Shown piece by piece: positions 1-13,500 of a stretch of 64,000 nucleotides of DNA. Made by a program: the position numbers and the translations under genes. The stretch is from NCBI GenBank assembly GCA_013400155.1, contig VXBM01000007.1:2923726-2987725 (forward strand). Direction: 5' to 3'. A model generated the notes under the pieces. That model had not been told where the DNA came from, ran no database searches, and was given only the letters and a program-made list of their open reading frames with translations. The DNA comes from Helopsaltes ochotensis (taxonomy: Eukaryota > Chordata > Aves > Passeriformes > Locustellidae). Position 1 is the stretch's first letter, and every line of letters starts with the position of its first letter.

Positions 1-780
1 CCAAAAGATACAATGTAACATACACAGTGGTTGTTTTTAAAACAGCCAATCTGCCATTTGATCTCTGTGTTCACTTTCACTTCTAAGTTAAAGAGCTTGA
101 TCCTCACTCTCACCTGACAATCTGTGGGGCCCCCCCTACCTGCACCTCCTGAAGTCCCGTGAACTCAATGACAAGATCAGGCATATAATGACAGAGACAG
201 TTTACTGTGACCTATGAACATTGTACATCATGAAAAACTGGAAGAGGAAATATAAGTATGGGAGACAGCACTTTATATAAATCCAATACAGCATAGATTT
301 TATTTGCAGAGAGCTATCCTGCAACATGTACTAAACTTCTTAGATGGGGCTCAATATGCAGAATAACATAGCAGGTGTCAATTTTTAAGAAAACTCAAAA
401 ACCTGGTTTTAGTCTCTTAAGAAATTGTAGCAGTCCAAGAATCAGGAGATGAATGAAAGCAAGCCATTTGTTTACATATTAAATAAAATCCACTGTCTAA
501 ACACAATGAACAGACTTTGCATCCTCTATTCACTAGAAATCACTTGTGGTGCACGAGCTTCTTTCAAGAAAGAGTATCCCGATTATCCTATTAACTCCGT
601 ACTGACCTTCGTTACACTAATTTCTGTTTTCCTTTGCATTGCTGCATTTACCTAATGTTGCCAGATACAATTTGAAGCCTTTTTATGTGTTTGCCCGCTG
701 TAAAATTGTGCATGTCAAGCATAAGCAAGCCTAATTTCATAACGTTACTTATCAGAACCCACACGTTCAACAGTTTAAAC
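1..780. other. Intergenic DNA, nothing recognised
   Basis: AT-rich sequence left of the CpG island. The open frames here are short and show no family resemblance or splice structure. If the CpG island to the right drives a minus-strand gene, this stretch would lie in its first intron, but nothing in the sequence itself shows that. Confidence 0.5.
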
Positions 781-1044
781 CAGAGTTTTCTCAAGCCGGT
801 TCCCACCGCGCCGTCCCAGGCTGCGAAGCACGGCCAGAGCAGCGCTCCCGAAGCCTCCTTTCCCGGACTGACCGCGGGCAGCTGCGCCCCGTGTGCCCCG
901 AAGCTCCCGGGGGTCTCCCCCGCGCCAGCCCGTGGCTCCGCCGCGGAGCCCCTGGGCTGCCGGGGCTTCCCGAGGCACCCCAACTTTTCTCTGCCCGCCG
1001 CAGCCGAGCCCCGCCGGGGCGTCATTCCCGCAGCCCCGGGCCCG

Positions 1045-1669
1045 NNNNNNNNNNNNNNNNNNNNNNNNNNNNNNNNNNNNNNNNNNNNNNNNNNNNNNNN
1101 NNNNNNNNNNNNNNNNNNNNNNNNNNNNNNNNNNNNNNNNNNNNNNNNNNNNNNNNNNNNNNNNNNNNNNNNNNNNNNNNNNNNNNNNNNNNNNNNNNNN
1201 NNNNNNNNNNNNNNNNNNNNNNNNNNNNNNNNNNNNNNNNNNNNNNNNNNNNNNNNNNNNNNNNNNNNNNNNNNNNNNNNNNNNNNNNNNNNNNNNNNNN
1301 NNNNNNNNNNNNNNNNNNNNNNNNNNNNNNNNNNNNNNNNNNNNNNNNNNNNNNNNNNNNNNNNNNNNNNNNNNNNNNNNNNNNNNNNNNNNNNNNNNNN
1401 NNNNNNNNNNNNNNNNNNNNNNNNNNNNNNNNNNNNNNNNNNNNNNNNNNNNNNNNNNNNNNNNNNNNNNNNNNNNNNNNNNNNNNNNNNNNNNNNNNNN
1501 NNNNNNNNNNNNNNNNNNNNNNNNNNNNNNNNNNNNNNNNNNNNNNNNNNNNNNNNNNNNNNNNNNNNNNNNNNNNNNNNNNNNNNNNNNNNNNNNNNNN
1601 NNNNNNNNNNNNNNNNNNNNNNNNNNNNNNNNNNNNNNNNNNNNNNNNNNNNNNNNNNNNNNNNNNNNN
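1045..1669. other. Assembly gap (625 N)
   Basis: Unbroken run of N inside GC-rich sequence. High-GC first exons of birds are often missing from short-read assemblies, so the gap may hide a first exon and its start codon. All long open frames reported across it are artefacts, because N codons cannot be stops. Confidence 0.99.
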
Positions 1670-2032
1670 GAAATGCCCCGTGACGGCAGATGCCATCCTG
1701 AGGAGATGCACCGCTCCCGCGGCCGGTGCCTCCTCGGCCGTGACGAGCCTGCGCCTGCCTGCTCCGGCAGGAGAGCCAACGGTCCTGTGAAAAACGTGAC
1801 TCTTTAAAGCGAGGTGAAAATTTATATGCCAGTAAGCGTGAAGAGAGCAAACACACAGATCTCCCCTCAAAATATTTCGTGCGAGAAATTTCAGCCAGCC
1901 CAGCTGTCATCGTTTTTCGCTGTCCAGGACTGTAAATTTCAGTGCTAAAAGCGCTTAACTGAAAAGGCAACACCGCTCCTGGTGTAACTCGCTTACGGAG
2001 TTGGCATTTTCCACCTGATAGCAGACACTTAC

Positions 2033-2165
2033 CCAGAGGCTGGCGAGCGCTGGGCAGGCCCCGGCAGGGGCGTGGTGACCAGCCCGGTGTCCCCCGGCCA
2101 TCAGCGCTTCCCCTGCCGCAGCTTTCGCTCTCCTCCCAGGTGCGGGCTGTGCGCGCTGAGAATTC
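2033..2165 (-). other. Candidate untranslated first exon, minus strand
   Basis: GC-rich sequence ending in CTCTGG, followed by GTAAGTG, a near-consensus 5' splice site when read on the minus strand. The right limit (transcription start) is a guess. No coding sequence is recognisable in it. Orientation matches the expected direction of CHN1, but the gene cannot be named from this sequence. A second, weaker donor-like GTAAGC lies about 35 bases further left. Confidence 0.3.
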
Positions 2166-3169
2166 AAATCCAGCCGCAGCATTTTCCACGCAAGTTTAAT
2201 CCGCTACAGCTGTGCGAATCCTCCCTCAGCAGAGACTTTGCAGACCTCAGCCAGGGCAAGTGGGCTTTGCAGGTGTTTTCATGGACGTCTTGGAGCCTGT
2301 CCCACCCGCTCCTGGGGCACTGTGGTGGCGGGCGTGCAGTGGGAAGCCTGCCCGCAAGACAAGGCTTTTGGCAGAGAAGAGCCTGAAGGAAGAAAAGCGC
2401 GTACAAAGGCTGCAATTGATGATTTCAGTTCTGTGAATGCAGCTCAGGGTCAGCAAGTGAATAAAACACCTTTCCTTCCATAAGGCAACTAAAGCATAAA
2501 TGCCTGTCTGAAAAACAGGTGGTTTATGCAGTCAGCTGCACTCAGGTTTTCATGTTCAACATTCTGTCTAATCTTTGTTGTAGAGATCCAAAGGAAAACA
2601 CCATGGGGAGTTTTCAATAAATCTAAATATTCTTTAAGACAAAAACATGGCATTTGTTATGTCTGTCATGTTTATATGCCTCAGTGTGCAAAGGTTAAAA
2701 AACAAATGTGAGAGTGATTGTTTCCTTATTTTTATTCCTTCCCAAATAAATTCTAGCGTGATGGATCTGATTTTACGAAACATTTTCATTTTGCATGTAT
2801 AAAGTGCAAGTGTTTACTGAGCAGATGGATTACCAAGAAATAATATTTTAACTGCAGGGTTAAAAGAAGTTTAAAAATAGACGAAAACTGGTTTGGAAAA
2901 AAGCAATGCAAAAAAATCTTTGCAATTCTGCCTACATGATTTGACCTTTGTGTGCACAGAGAGTTTTCCGTGGCTTTTTGGAAAAAAGTTGTATCTTCAG
3001 ATTTTTTTCCCCTTACATTTCCTGGAATTAAATCCTAAGCTTTCATTCCAACTTCCTTCAATTAAATGGCCAGCTTTTACTCTTCCACTACTCCCAAATA
3101 TTATTTTTTTTTGCTAACTATTCAACTGCATGTTTACATTAAAAATGCTTTCCTGTTCAGAGTGCAAAA

Positions 3170-3310
3170 CTATTTTTCGTAATAGGCAGTATCAATACTG
3201 CAGTTAAGATCAGCCTGAGTGATTTGATTAGTCATTTCAATTGTCTAATAATGCCTTTGCTATTAGTGCAGTTATTGCTAAAACCTAGGGAAGCGTGTTG
3301 GGCATTTCAC
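3170..3310. promoter_or_regulatory. Possible conserved noncoding block with homeodomain motifs
   Basis: Within about 100 bases there are several TAAT/ATTA cores (GATTAGTC, GTCTAATAATG, CTATTAGTG) and a TGATTTGAT that resembles a Pbx/Meis-type site. It stands out from the plainer AT-rich sequence on both sides. This is motif reading only; short AT-rich motifs occur often by chance, and conservation was not tested. Confidence 0.2.
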
Positions 3311-5099
3311 AGTTAGTTACTGTATTTTACTGTGCCTGGAAGACAGTAACTGATCAGAGCTCTGTTTTCAAAACTCAGCTGAAGCGTTATTTGTGATTAG
3401 GTTCTTTGCTTGGCTTAGGGGGATGTTTTGGCCCCGGCTCCGGCAGCCTTCAGGGAACTGCAGCAGCTTTTGGAAGGACTTCACCACCAGGCTCGTACCC
3501 AGAGCCCTCAGGGGTGTTGGCAAGCGACGGGGCCAGCACGGAGTGTGCCCGTACTCATCTGTACCACCTCCCCCATGGCAGCTGTGGCTTCACAAGGGCT
3601 GACAGCCTCAGCACAGCGGGAACAAATCAAAGGTGCAAAGCAGAAAAAAAAGAAATTAGCCTGAAATTGACCAGGCGAAGGTTCGTGCCGCTACATCCTG
3701 CTTTTGAATGGACTTGAAATCCTCATGGAGACTTCTCTTTAATAACAACGTTATCTTAAAATTACCTAATGCCTTATCAAGCCAGCACATCTTATGCACA
3801 AGCGGTAACAATGACTGAACTACAACTCTGGGAAATTCATTAGAGAAGAACTGGAGCTCCCCGAGCAGCAGCCCCCATCACCGTGCACAGGGACCAAGGG
3901 AGGAAATGCGGATGCTCGGGAGCAGCCGGCACTCAGCGCCCACCTGGCCCTGTTCGGCCGCAGGGGCTGTTCCTTCCGAGAGACCCCAGCTCATAGGTTT
4001 GCCCTTTCACAGGGGAGAGAACAAAAGAGAACCCCGGTGTGCACGACCTTGGTTTGAATGGTTGCAAGGATGAGCTTGCTGTTTTGTTCTCTTGGATCTT
4101 TAGCCCTTGAAAAGCCCTCCCTGGCAAAACTGGCTTGTTAGCTTCACATTGTGTAGCAAAGGTGTTTTGTATTTGCCAGCTGGTAGGAATATTTGAGGGT
4201 GTATTTACAAGTGTACCTGAAGGATAAAGGCTCCAGAAGAGAAATACATGTGTAACGTGCTATTTTCTGGCCTTCTCATTGTTCTTCACAGGTTTCTTGA
4301 TTCATCTTTCAAACCTCAAAGTTGTTTAGAAACTGTAGTCAGTTACTACAGCTTCATTATTCATGTAAAATATCACCACTGGCATTTGGGGTTGCTTTCA
4401 ACTGTTTAGGTTTTTTTATTATTATTATTTTGGCTTCTCTCATTTTGCTGTATTGCTCTGGGTGCTGAGCACCATGGGACCAGTGGCCCATTTTCCAGTG
4501 GCTTTTCTGTGATCCATCACCTTGTCTGAGAGTCTAGTACAAAATTGCTTCTAATTACTTGACATTTATTCTTCAAACCTTAACTAATTCACTAATCATA
4601 TAGTGATAAATGAGATTTTAAAATTAATCACTGACATTTTTAAAGATTTATACATAACTGTAAAAACAGGTTCCTAGCTAGTAAATATGTTGTGTGAAGG
4701 AAAAAAAAAAACCATCCAACCTACCATAAATTAAAGCTATCCTGTATTAATGGGAAGCAGTAGAAGTGAAGACATGGTGAGGTGTTACCTGATGAATAGG
4801 GGTAGCATCTTATCACAGGTAGTGTCTTCCTGCTACAGATCCCCTTGACAGCAGGAAAACAGCATTTCTGGAAGCCTTGTCATGTGCAGAATTTAATTTC
4901 ACTTTTAATGTGTAATTGCTGGAAGTTTGTGGGGCAGGCAGGGAAGTGGCCAAGGGCTGCCTTATCAAGCAGATTTGGAGTTCACAGTATTTTCAATGGA
5001 ATATTTACTCCTTGGAAAACTGCAAGGCAGATTTCTACCTCTTGTTCAGTAAGATAAATTTGATCATTTTAGCTAATTTAAAAGTCATTAATAAAAAGT

Positions 5100-5345
5100 T
5101 TGAAGGCTGACCAGCCAGCTTGCTAGTTATAATTAATATTTATATAGATGACAGCTATTTGAATATAACATCAAGCCTGTTACCGAACCCAGAACAGCCA
5201 TTGCACATTGCCAGCAGTTTGGGTAATCTTTCTCCCTTTGATGGCAGGACTGCCATTTTAGCCTGTCTTTTGGATGCTGCTGTTGTTTATTATTAATGGC
5301 AAAATAATTTAAGCCCAATATTACCAAACACTGTATAGGCATATA
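5100..5345. promoter_or_regulatory. Possible conserved noncoding block
   Basis: A low-repeat stretch of balanced composition with TTATAATTAATATT, GATGACAGCTATTTG (containing a TGACAG Meis-type core), CCCTTTGATGG (a TCF/LEF-like core) and TATTAATGGC. It has the texture of a developmental enhancer and carries no exon signal. Conservation was not tested. Confidence 0.2.
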
Positions 5346-7110
5346 GAGAGAGAGAATCCTGCATCAACTGCAGCAGCTATGAACAACCGTAGCAAATCAG
5401 ACATAATCAGTGTTTTACTAGGATCTATGCTAGTCTGTAGATATTTGAGGTAATTTTTTTCCTTTTATCCGCAGTGTACAGACTAGCAAAGTAAGTTACT
5501 AGGAGGAACTTGCATCTTGAATTTTCTGATCATTGCCGAAGAAAGCAAGATACGTTTAGCATCCACCTCAGCTCCTGTTTTAAATAACAAAATCCTAACT
5601 ACCACTTTAGAAACATTTGGCATCCTATCCTGGTCCACAGGACTTGCACTATGTCCCACAACAACTTAGAGCAGTTTGGTACACAGTGGGTGGTGTACAT
5701 CAGTGAAATGAAAAATGGGCTTAACACACCTACTTTTGGCTCTCTGGGTCATGAACAAATGTTTGACAGAAATAGGTGACAATGACAACCTTTGGATTTT
5801 TTTCTGGTTACAGTAGAAGTGAATGCCATAAGATCTAATGTCTAACGGGAAGAGCACACAAGCATGGTCTTAATTTTAAAGCTAAACTAAATCTGTTTAC
5901 TTGAAATCCAAAGAATGTGCTGTGTTTAGACTGATGTTGAGACATTGTGCCATTTTTGAATAGAACTGCATCAAAGGAAAAAAGCTCCCTCTTGCCTATG
6001 TTTCCTGAACAAAGTCCTTTGCAAAAGAATTCCTAAGGAATTTTGCATCATGACTCTGCTTAATCGGATTTCTAAGATGTACATAAAAGTGGTGAGGATT
6101 ACATCATAAACCGGTACTGTGCATAGGATATAGTTGATGCTACCTGTGTATGTTGGCAAAATCATATGATCTTCAACTTTGATGCTGACATGTACAGCAC
6201 TTCTCCTGAAGCAGGTTCCAGGTGATGTTTAAAGCTAACTCTATCAAAACTATTTGTAATTGCAAAAGGGCTTGCTTCTTTTTCATTTGCAGCTACTCTG
6301 AATGCACTTTAACACCAGACTTTTTATGAGCTTTCTTATTGCTCATGTGCAGACTGGCATATCCCATAAGCATAGACTTCTAATGTGAAATCAGCTAGTA
6401 ACAAAATTATTAAAATACTAGGAAATCTCAAAATTGGTTGTACTTTTGCTCAGATATAAGAGCTACATACTTGTAGGTAGTCTAAGTTACATTTTGTAAG
6501 AGTCCTGTGTAAGAAACACAATATGGTTTTGATTTCTTGTTTTATTAAGTGAAATGAACTGGTTAATTAAAGAAATTCCAGGAAGTTTCTGCTTTCTGTC
6601 TCCTAGGGACAAGCCTCAAGTGTCAAAGGAGATAATACTGATGGCTATAAAACACCTAAGTGTGTTTATATTTGCTATAAAATGCAGCTTATACTTTCTA
6701 TTTAACTTTCATAATATTTTTTATACCATACTTAGAAATTCATATTAAGCATTAGTTGAAGTAGTGCTTGTATATATTTGGAAAAAAAACATAGTAATTG
6801 CCAGTTAAAAAACAGAAGGCAAGCCACTGGCAAAAGAGTCTTAAGAATAAACTGGTACAACTATAATTTCATACATAAACACTAAGAACTAAGAACAAGC
6901 TAGCCATCAAAAAATACAAAATTCTGCAAGATACTTCTAGTCCCATCTTTCAAAATGTCTTTAACCCTGGGTGATGATCTACTTGAAGCCATAAGCTGTA
7001 CCACAGAACTGGCAGTGGCTCTGCATGCAGTAAGTTGAGGCTTCTAGAGCTACTGGACCCACTTCTAGATCCCTTGGATGGATTTGGGGAATTTTAAAGA
7101 TAACAATTAT

Positions 7111-7150
7111 ATTCATAATTATTCATATATATATGAATATATATTCATAA
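7111..7150. repeat. AT-rich palindrome / ATTCATA repeat
   Basis: Bases 7121-7138 form a perfect 18-base palindrome (ATTCATATATATATGAAT), overlapping a second 12-base palindrome at 7135-7146. The ATTCATA unit recurs about four times. Probably a simple-sequence expansion able to form a hairpin. Confidence 0.8.
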
Positions 7151-7376
7151 CGATTCAGCAATTCTGAAGTGCTGTATAGAACCAACACACTCAGTGCAAT
7201 TATTCAATTTTGTATTATCAGTCCCTGAAAGTAATTTCTACATTCCTAGAGAAGCCAATGTATGTGTTACTGAAAGCCAGTCAAAAATAATGTTTTTAAT
7301 GAGGGTATTAGCTATCCTATGCAATTCACTCCTCAGACAGAACTGCATCTTCTAGAATATTTAGGGTTCTTTGAGA

Positions 7377-7526
7377 TAATGTCCATGATTCAGATCACAT
7401 GAAACATTTAAAGGTATTTTAAGGCTCAGTAAAGCACTTTACATGAACAAGTAATGTCCATGATTCAGATCACATGAAACATTTAAAGGTATTTTAAGGC
7501 TCAGTAAAGCACTTTACATGAACAAG
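7377..7526. repeat. Exact 75-bp tandem duplication
   Basis: Bases 7377-7451 and 7452-7526 are identical as read. Each copy begins TAATGTCCATG and ends ACATGAACAAG. The copies abut directly, and flanking bases differ on both sides. Absence of any mismatch points to a recent duplication or an assembly artefact. Confidence 0.95.
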
Positions 7527-10500
7527 GGTGTGTGGGCCCTGGTAAGGCAAACTGTACCAGATTTGAAGTTGAATTTTATGTAATAGTTTAAAAAATAAAT
7601 AAGAAATGAAGCATAGAAACAGTGTGAATTTCCTGCTGTATACACACATGCAATCACGTTATCAAGGGGCTTTGTAGAATGAAATTTAATGACTTGAAGA
7701 TACTTCCAAGTCCAAGCCTTAAAACATTGAGATAGCAGAAGCACAGGATTATTAATTGGAAGTTCAAAAAATCTCTGATACATGTGTTTACATCCACCAG
7801 GAAGACTTCTGAAAGTCTATAAAACCTTCCAAACTGAGCAGGCAAGCACATGCTCTACTGGTACCTTTCTGCTTTACTGCACAGCTAGCTCTGTGAGCAG
7901 CCAGGTAATGGCAGCAGGGCACAAAAGGCAAGAGAGAATAATCTTGGAACTATCTTTCAAGAACATCATTAGCTCTTCAGCACTGCAGAGAGATGACATT
8001 AACCAAAGCAACTTCAAAGAGCTGAAGGAGATTAAAGTTTTTCCTCTTAATGACTCTAAAGTGTTATTGAAGGGATCAATAGCTCTTCCTATTAAACAAG
8101 CTGTTCAAATCAAATCAGTATTCCTGGAGAGGAGAGAAACCAGTCCTGGAAGTAATAGCGAGATTTAATGACAATTTGAGGTTTTTCACTATTCATTAAT
8201 TTATCTGCCAGTATCATAATAGTTTTAGTGAACTGTAAGTTTACAACATTGAGATTCCTTATGAAAGGAGAGAATTACTTAATTCCTTCTGAGCCCTTTT
8301 AACTGTGCCAAAATACATTTTACTACGTGGCCCACACAGAGAGGAATTTCTCTTTTCTGTACTTGATGTAAATTTTTTTTTTCCTAGGGGAGGAAGAAAG
8401 AAGGAAGAGAGGAAAAAAGCATTACTTCCCCTTTCTTTAATAATAAAATAATTACATCCCATGGTGATGGATGTTTTGCTTATTGTGTACCAGGACACAT
8501 AGAAAGCCCCTTAGCAAATCAAAACTAAATTAGACTGTTACTAAGACTTGGCAGCTTTTCAGCTGCTCAAGCAGAAGTTTTATTTTAAACAAAATCAGAG
8601 AGAACTGATCTTGCAACCTGACTTGCACATCACCACACCAAGCTCAGATCTGGAATTCAACCTCATGTATTCAATTGTAAAGTCATGCAATCCTCAGTGA
8701 AGCAGATATACAGGAAACTACTTCCTGGTTTAGTCCTTCCAACACTCAGTTTCTAGTGGTTTTCAACACAGAGATATGGTACCAATGCTTTCAATGCAAA
8801 CACAATGACTTCAGAATTCAGAGTTTATCTGCACCAAGTCACTGATAAGGGAAGCACTTTCCAAAGACAGTGTGGTTTTTTCTTTTTTTTCTTAAAGGCC
8901 AATAAGTCAAGAAAATACATTTTGAAAGGCCAACCAAGCAAAGCTTTTTGGTAAACCCTGTGCAATATTGCAGGAGCAGAGGGACCCAGGCCCTCACCAT
9001 TTCTTTGGGCATTGCAGCAACGTTTCAGCCACTCTGCTGCTTGTTGTCAGAAAACAGCTTCTTGGACCCCTCATGGGAAAACTGCTCTGCTTTCTGCTCC
9101 CACATGGATGCATTTTCATGACAAACACATCTTAAATTGTTCTAGGATAATAAGGGCCAAAAAATCCAATTAGTTTATTGTCTGAGTGCTCAAATCAAAA
9201 GCAACAATCCAGATTATAATGTTATACAACATTAAAATAATTTCCTCCTTACAGCATATAACCGTTAGCCATATAAAGACACAACCCCCCGCTAAACCAC
9301 TGGAGGTAACATTGCCTGCATTCTGCCCAGTTCTTCGAAGGAATGAAAAACATTGTGTAGGCACTATATTCTAGTTTACTTGTTTTTGTACAGAGCTAAA
9401 CAGCTTCAAAAGCGGATGCAAAGTTCAGTTGGATCGTTACTGATCAGTTGTTTTCTCCATTCTTTCTCGTTTGTTTCAAGGTTTGCTCTTAAGATTTCTT
9501 TACTGTGTGCACAAAAGAATGCCTTCCTTCTGATTGTGGAGAATCATAACCTCCTACAGCATCCTGCTACTCTGAAAACTTGAGAGTGAAGGGCAGGTGC
9601 AGCTGCAACAGCTGCAAGACTGCAGTTGTTTCTCAGAGAAAGCCACAATTCTATCTTAAGAAATTGTCCCAGATCTAGGGATTTCCTCATCTATTTTTAG
9701 CGAGCACAAACAAGACAGATTTCGTGGTGCTTTTCAGACTGCCAATGCTCCCTAAATTCTTCTTGTTCCGCCTACATAAATGTGCTTCTGCAACAATTTA
9801 CTCCCACTAAACCAGCGCTGCTCTAGTCCTGTTTCTGCTCCCTCCTTTTTCTCTGCAGCTGCACTGGCTGTTGGCCAATGCCAATGTCTAGGAAAATAAC
9901 CAGCAGCACTCTAGAGGGACAGATGAGTGCTGCATCACAGCAACAGCAGTGTCCACAGAGCAGCCCAAACTCTAAGATGACCCCTTTAACGACGTGTTGT
10001 GAATGTGCTTGTTAATCGGATGCTTTAGTCTGCTGCAGTTTCAAATACCATTCAAAACAAGAGTGAATGTTACGGATTTCTTTATCCATCCACAAACTCC
10101 TTCCCAGTCCACCAAACTGATGTCATGCCATCTTCAGAGACTTCTACAGTGATGCCATGTGACAGATTAGATTTCTGCACCAGCCTGCAGAACACATCTC
10201 AGAGACCCTCAGTCTGATTACAGCCCTGGCAACTGCTGCTGCCAGCATCGTGCAATGAAATAGGGCAACACGGACCAGCAGATGCAGGAATACAAACAAT
10301 GCATGGACAAAGCAGATCCATAAACAACACCACAACCTCTATCACAATGAAGTGCAAACCCATGGAATGATGAAATGCTGCAGAGTGCTTCAGTCGGCTC
10401 CACGTATAAAGCCAGACCATCTCCATCAGTGGACTCGTATCATGTGCAGGCTCCTATGCTCCATTTACATTTATGAATATATTTAAATAGAACCATAAGG

Positions 10501-13500
10501 TTTTATTTTTATTATTTATTCTTGCTGTACAAATAAAGTCTGTTATTCAACTCTAAAAGCTAGTTTATGGTTTTAGTTACTTTGTCAGGAGTCGATTCTA
10601 GAAGCCAAATTTTAGTTTTGTTAAGTTTTTTTAGAGTTTATATTCTACTCTGAGGAGTCAAGGAGGCAAACCATGTAACGGACAAGCTGATACCATTCCC
10701 TGGTAGTTCATTACAAGAGGAGAAGGGATGGCTTCCCCTGAGCTCCTTGGAGAATGACAGCTCAGAGGGAAAAGTCTCCTACCAGGAGAGACAGATGAGC
10801 AGTCAGTGAAGCAGAGGTGGCATTCAGCTCTTTTCATACAGCGATGGCCAAATTGTATTTTAGTATCAAGTAACAGTAAGGTGTGGCCTACCAAATAGGT
10901 ATGAAATTTTATCCAACCCTTGGCAAGGGAAACCTCCCTGACCTGCCTTAGGCTAGCTGCAGAAGCAGAAAAAGAGCTCCCAAGTAGCTGGGCAGTGTGG
11001 CATCCCTGCCACTGCTTGCCCAGCTTGTGGGGAATGTACCTTCCCTCGAAATCTTTATCATCTTCTCTCAAAACCTTAATGTGCTGTAAAGTGTAGAATA
11101 CCAGGAAAAAAAAAATGAAAACCGGATGTCAATATAAAAAAAAAGTATTTGCTCAAAATATCCAGTAGTTACCACTAGATGGCATTTTGTTCCTGAGAAA
11201 TTAGAAACTCACAGGTTTGGGATTATTTGTTATACACAGCAGGAAACAGTAAAAATAGAATTACTTACCTCATTCGGTTAGTAATTTATTATCCATTGTT
11301 TTGCACTGTCACTAACAGAAGACGTTTCATTTGCTAATTAATAAATCCCGTTTATTTAACTATGGCTTGTGACTTCAACCCTCTGCTTAGTAGGTAGGGG
11401 TTTGAGCTGTTGTCAGCACTTACCAAAAATCTCTTCCACACTTTCAATGAAAGACAAATGTAGGCCAGGTCACAGACTTTGAGCATGCCATGGAAATCTG
11501 CCAGAAATGCCTTGCTCCAGTAACTATATACAGTATTTCCTGTTTTGGATAAATCCTTAAAACAGATTGCAGTATAAAAAGAAGTTTCCATTCAGGAAGA
11601 GAGCTGTTACAATTTTCTTATTATGAAATAATAATTTAATAATATTTACGTATTAATATTAGATTTTCAGTGCTTCATTGTAGTTTAAGCTTGTACAAAC
11701 TGCGATGATTTACATTTTTAATCTCTGCAAGGTAGAATGTATCATATCCAGAGCTACAATGAAGCTCTGCTGGGTAAAGCCTGGGGTTACATGTAGGTGG
11801 CATTGTTTAACAGGACATTGTTTGGCATCTGTAAACCTCTGTGTCAGATTAAACCAAGCAGGAGTGTTTCCCTTAACATGACGATGCAGAGCAAGTCTGT
11901 GCACTGTTCAAATTTTCTTTGACTAAATTATCCTTACTGACAGAAGCACTGATGGTCGTTAGCAGTTGCTAAATCAGATCCTGCTCACATACTTGCTTGG
12001 AAAAGACTCATAATAGAAGAAACCTTACTTCACTAAGATGAAATTAATCCTCACTTCTTCATAAAACAGGCACTAGCTTCTTTGAAGTCGGTAATGTAGA
12101 AAAACTGCTTTAAGTCAAATATTTTAAAAATTTGTGTGCTGCAGCACTTTAAACAGTGTTATACAATTTTAGTAATTATATTCCTGCGCTTTTTTTTAGT
12201 TCAAGTTTAGCTTAGTACTGTTCTCCAGCAACATAAACTGGACTGGAATAAATCAGTATACATGTCAAACCAAAAGTTTTCAATCTGTAAAAGTTTTTGA
12301 CAATCTAACTCTGACAAAGAGGTGACATTTTCTTCAATAGATGAGACCTGTGGGATTTATGCACCCTCCAGAACATGTCTGAGTGCCTGGCACATTATAA
12401 AGCGCAGTTCCATGAAGGAGGGGTGCCCTTATCCAGTATGTGAAAACAACAACAAAGCCTAAACTAGACATGAAATTACAAGAGGGGGTGAAGATCGTGA
12501 GTTTCTTTCTTGAAACAAAAGAACTTTGCCACACCTTTGTGATACGGAAAATTTATATAACAAACTAATACTTACAATATAAGGGAAGCATCCAAATTAG
12601 TATAATGTATTTCCATCCCAAGAAGCCAATGCTGTGCCACATGTGACAAATACAGCCCAGCTGTCAACTGAGAAACAGCATTCTAGTTGTATGGTGACTG
12701 GGAACAGAGCCCAAGGCTCTATGGCCAGCTACCTTCCTCCTACACAGCATTCAAGAGAGTGCTGCATAATTTAGAGAAGAAAAAAGTCCTATTAGAATCA
12801 GGACTTTGAAAAGTTTGGGTACATAGTTAGACACAGGATAAAGAAATATTTTACATATTCACACATGCATTCAAGTCATAAATTGTAAACTTAATAGCTT
12901 AAGAGTTGTTAGTCAACAAAATGAGCAAGTGCTCAAAATGTCATCCAGTGAAACATACAGCATCTCCTTGGTATTTACAAGGATTACATATATATATTTT
13001 TTAGCAAAAATCAGTAGCCCTCTACCGCAATTCTGCTGAAAGAAAGGACAGAAAGCAAGAAAACTGAAATATTAGTCTTTTGCTTGTTTTCAAATCATAA
13101 CCAGTCTGACTATAAAGTCTCTTGGCATTTTACAGGCAGCCAGAATGACTGCACTACACATTATATCACCTTTAAGAGTATCTTTCTCAACACAGCATTA
13201 TAAATAACAGGATGTTTATACTACTTACCTCAAGTGAGATCAAAACATTTCCAACATCACGGTAAACATTTGGAAGAAACAGATCTTTACAGAATGCATC
13301 TCTGTGTCACAGGAAAGGGCTGCTATAATTGAGCAGTGAAAAGCAGCACCTTCTTGGTGCAGACATTTTCCCCCTCAGTTTCATTTTCTCAATTTATTCA
13401 GGGCGGTTTATTTTGTTTGCTGCTACGGCAGAAGGCTCATTCTCTCCTTGCTCATCTCCTTTTTCTCCTGATTAGAATCCCAGATGTAAGACAGATATAT

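Larger units (their letters stand above)
781..2400. promoter_or_regulatory. CpG island with unassembled core; candidate promoter
   Basis: Base composition changes sharply near 780 from AT-rich to GC-rich with many CpG dinucleotides, and falls back by about 2400. The centre is a run of N. CpG islands of this size normally mark vertebrate promoters. On the minus strand a strong donor (exon ending CTCTGG followed by GTAAGTG) lies at 2032-2031, which suggests a first exon transcribed leftward. In other vertebrates the gene downstream of ATF2 on the same strand is CHN1 (alpha-chimaerin), so this may be the CHN1 promoter. That is synteny-based inference; I looked for the start of the chimaerin SH2 form and did not find it. 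CRE-like half sites (CGTGACG) occur near 1679 and 1739. Confidence 0.6.

Noticed and set aside
648..2189. Long open frames across the N run on both strands
   Set aside because: More than a third of each is N, which cannot contain a stop. The flanking peptide shows only CpG-island type low-complexity translation.
7782..8168. 128-codon plus-strand frame
   Set aside because: Composition is ordinary for noncoding DNA, no family resemblance, and no splice or promoter signals fit.
10658..11071. 137-codon minus-strand frame
   Set aside because: No recognisable domain, no exon borders, no promoter context. The sequence may be an unidentified old repeat.
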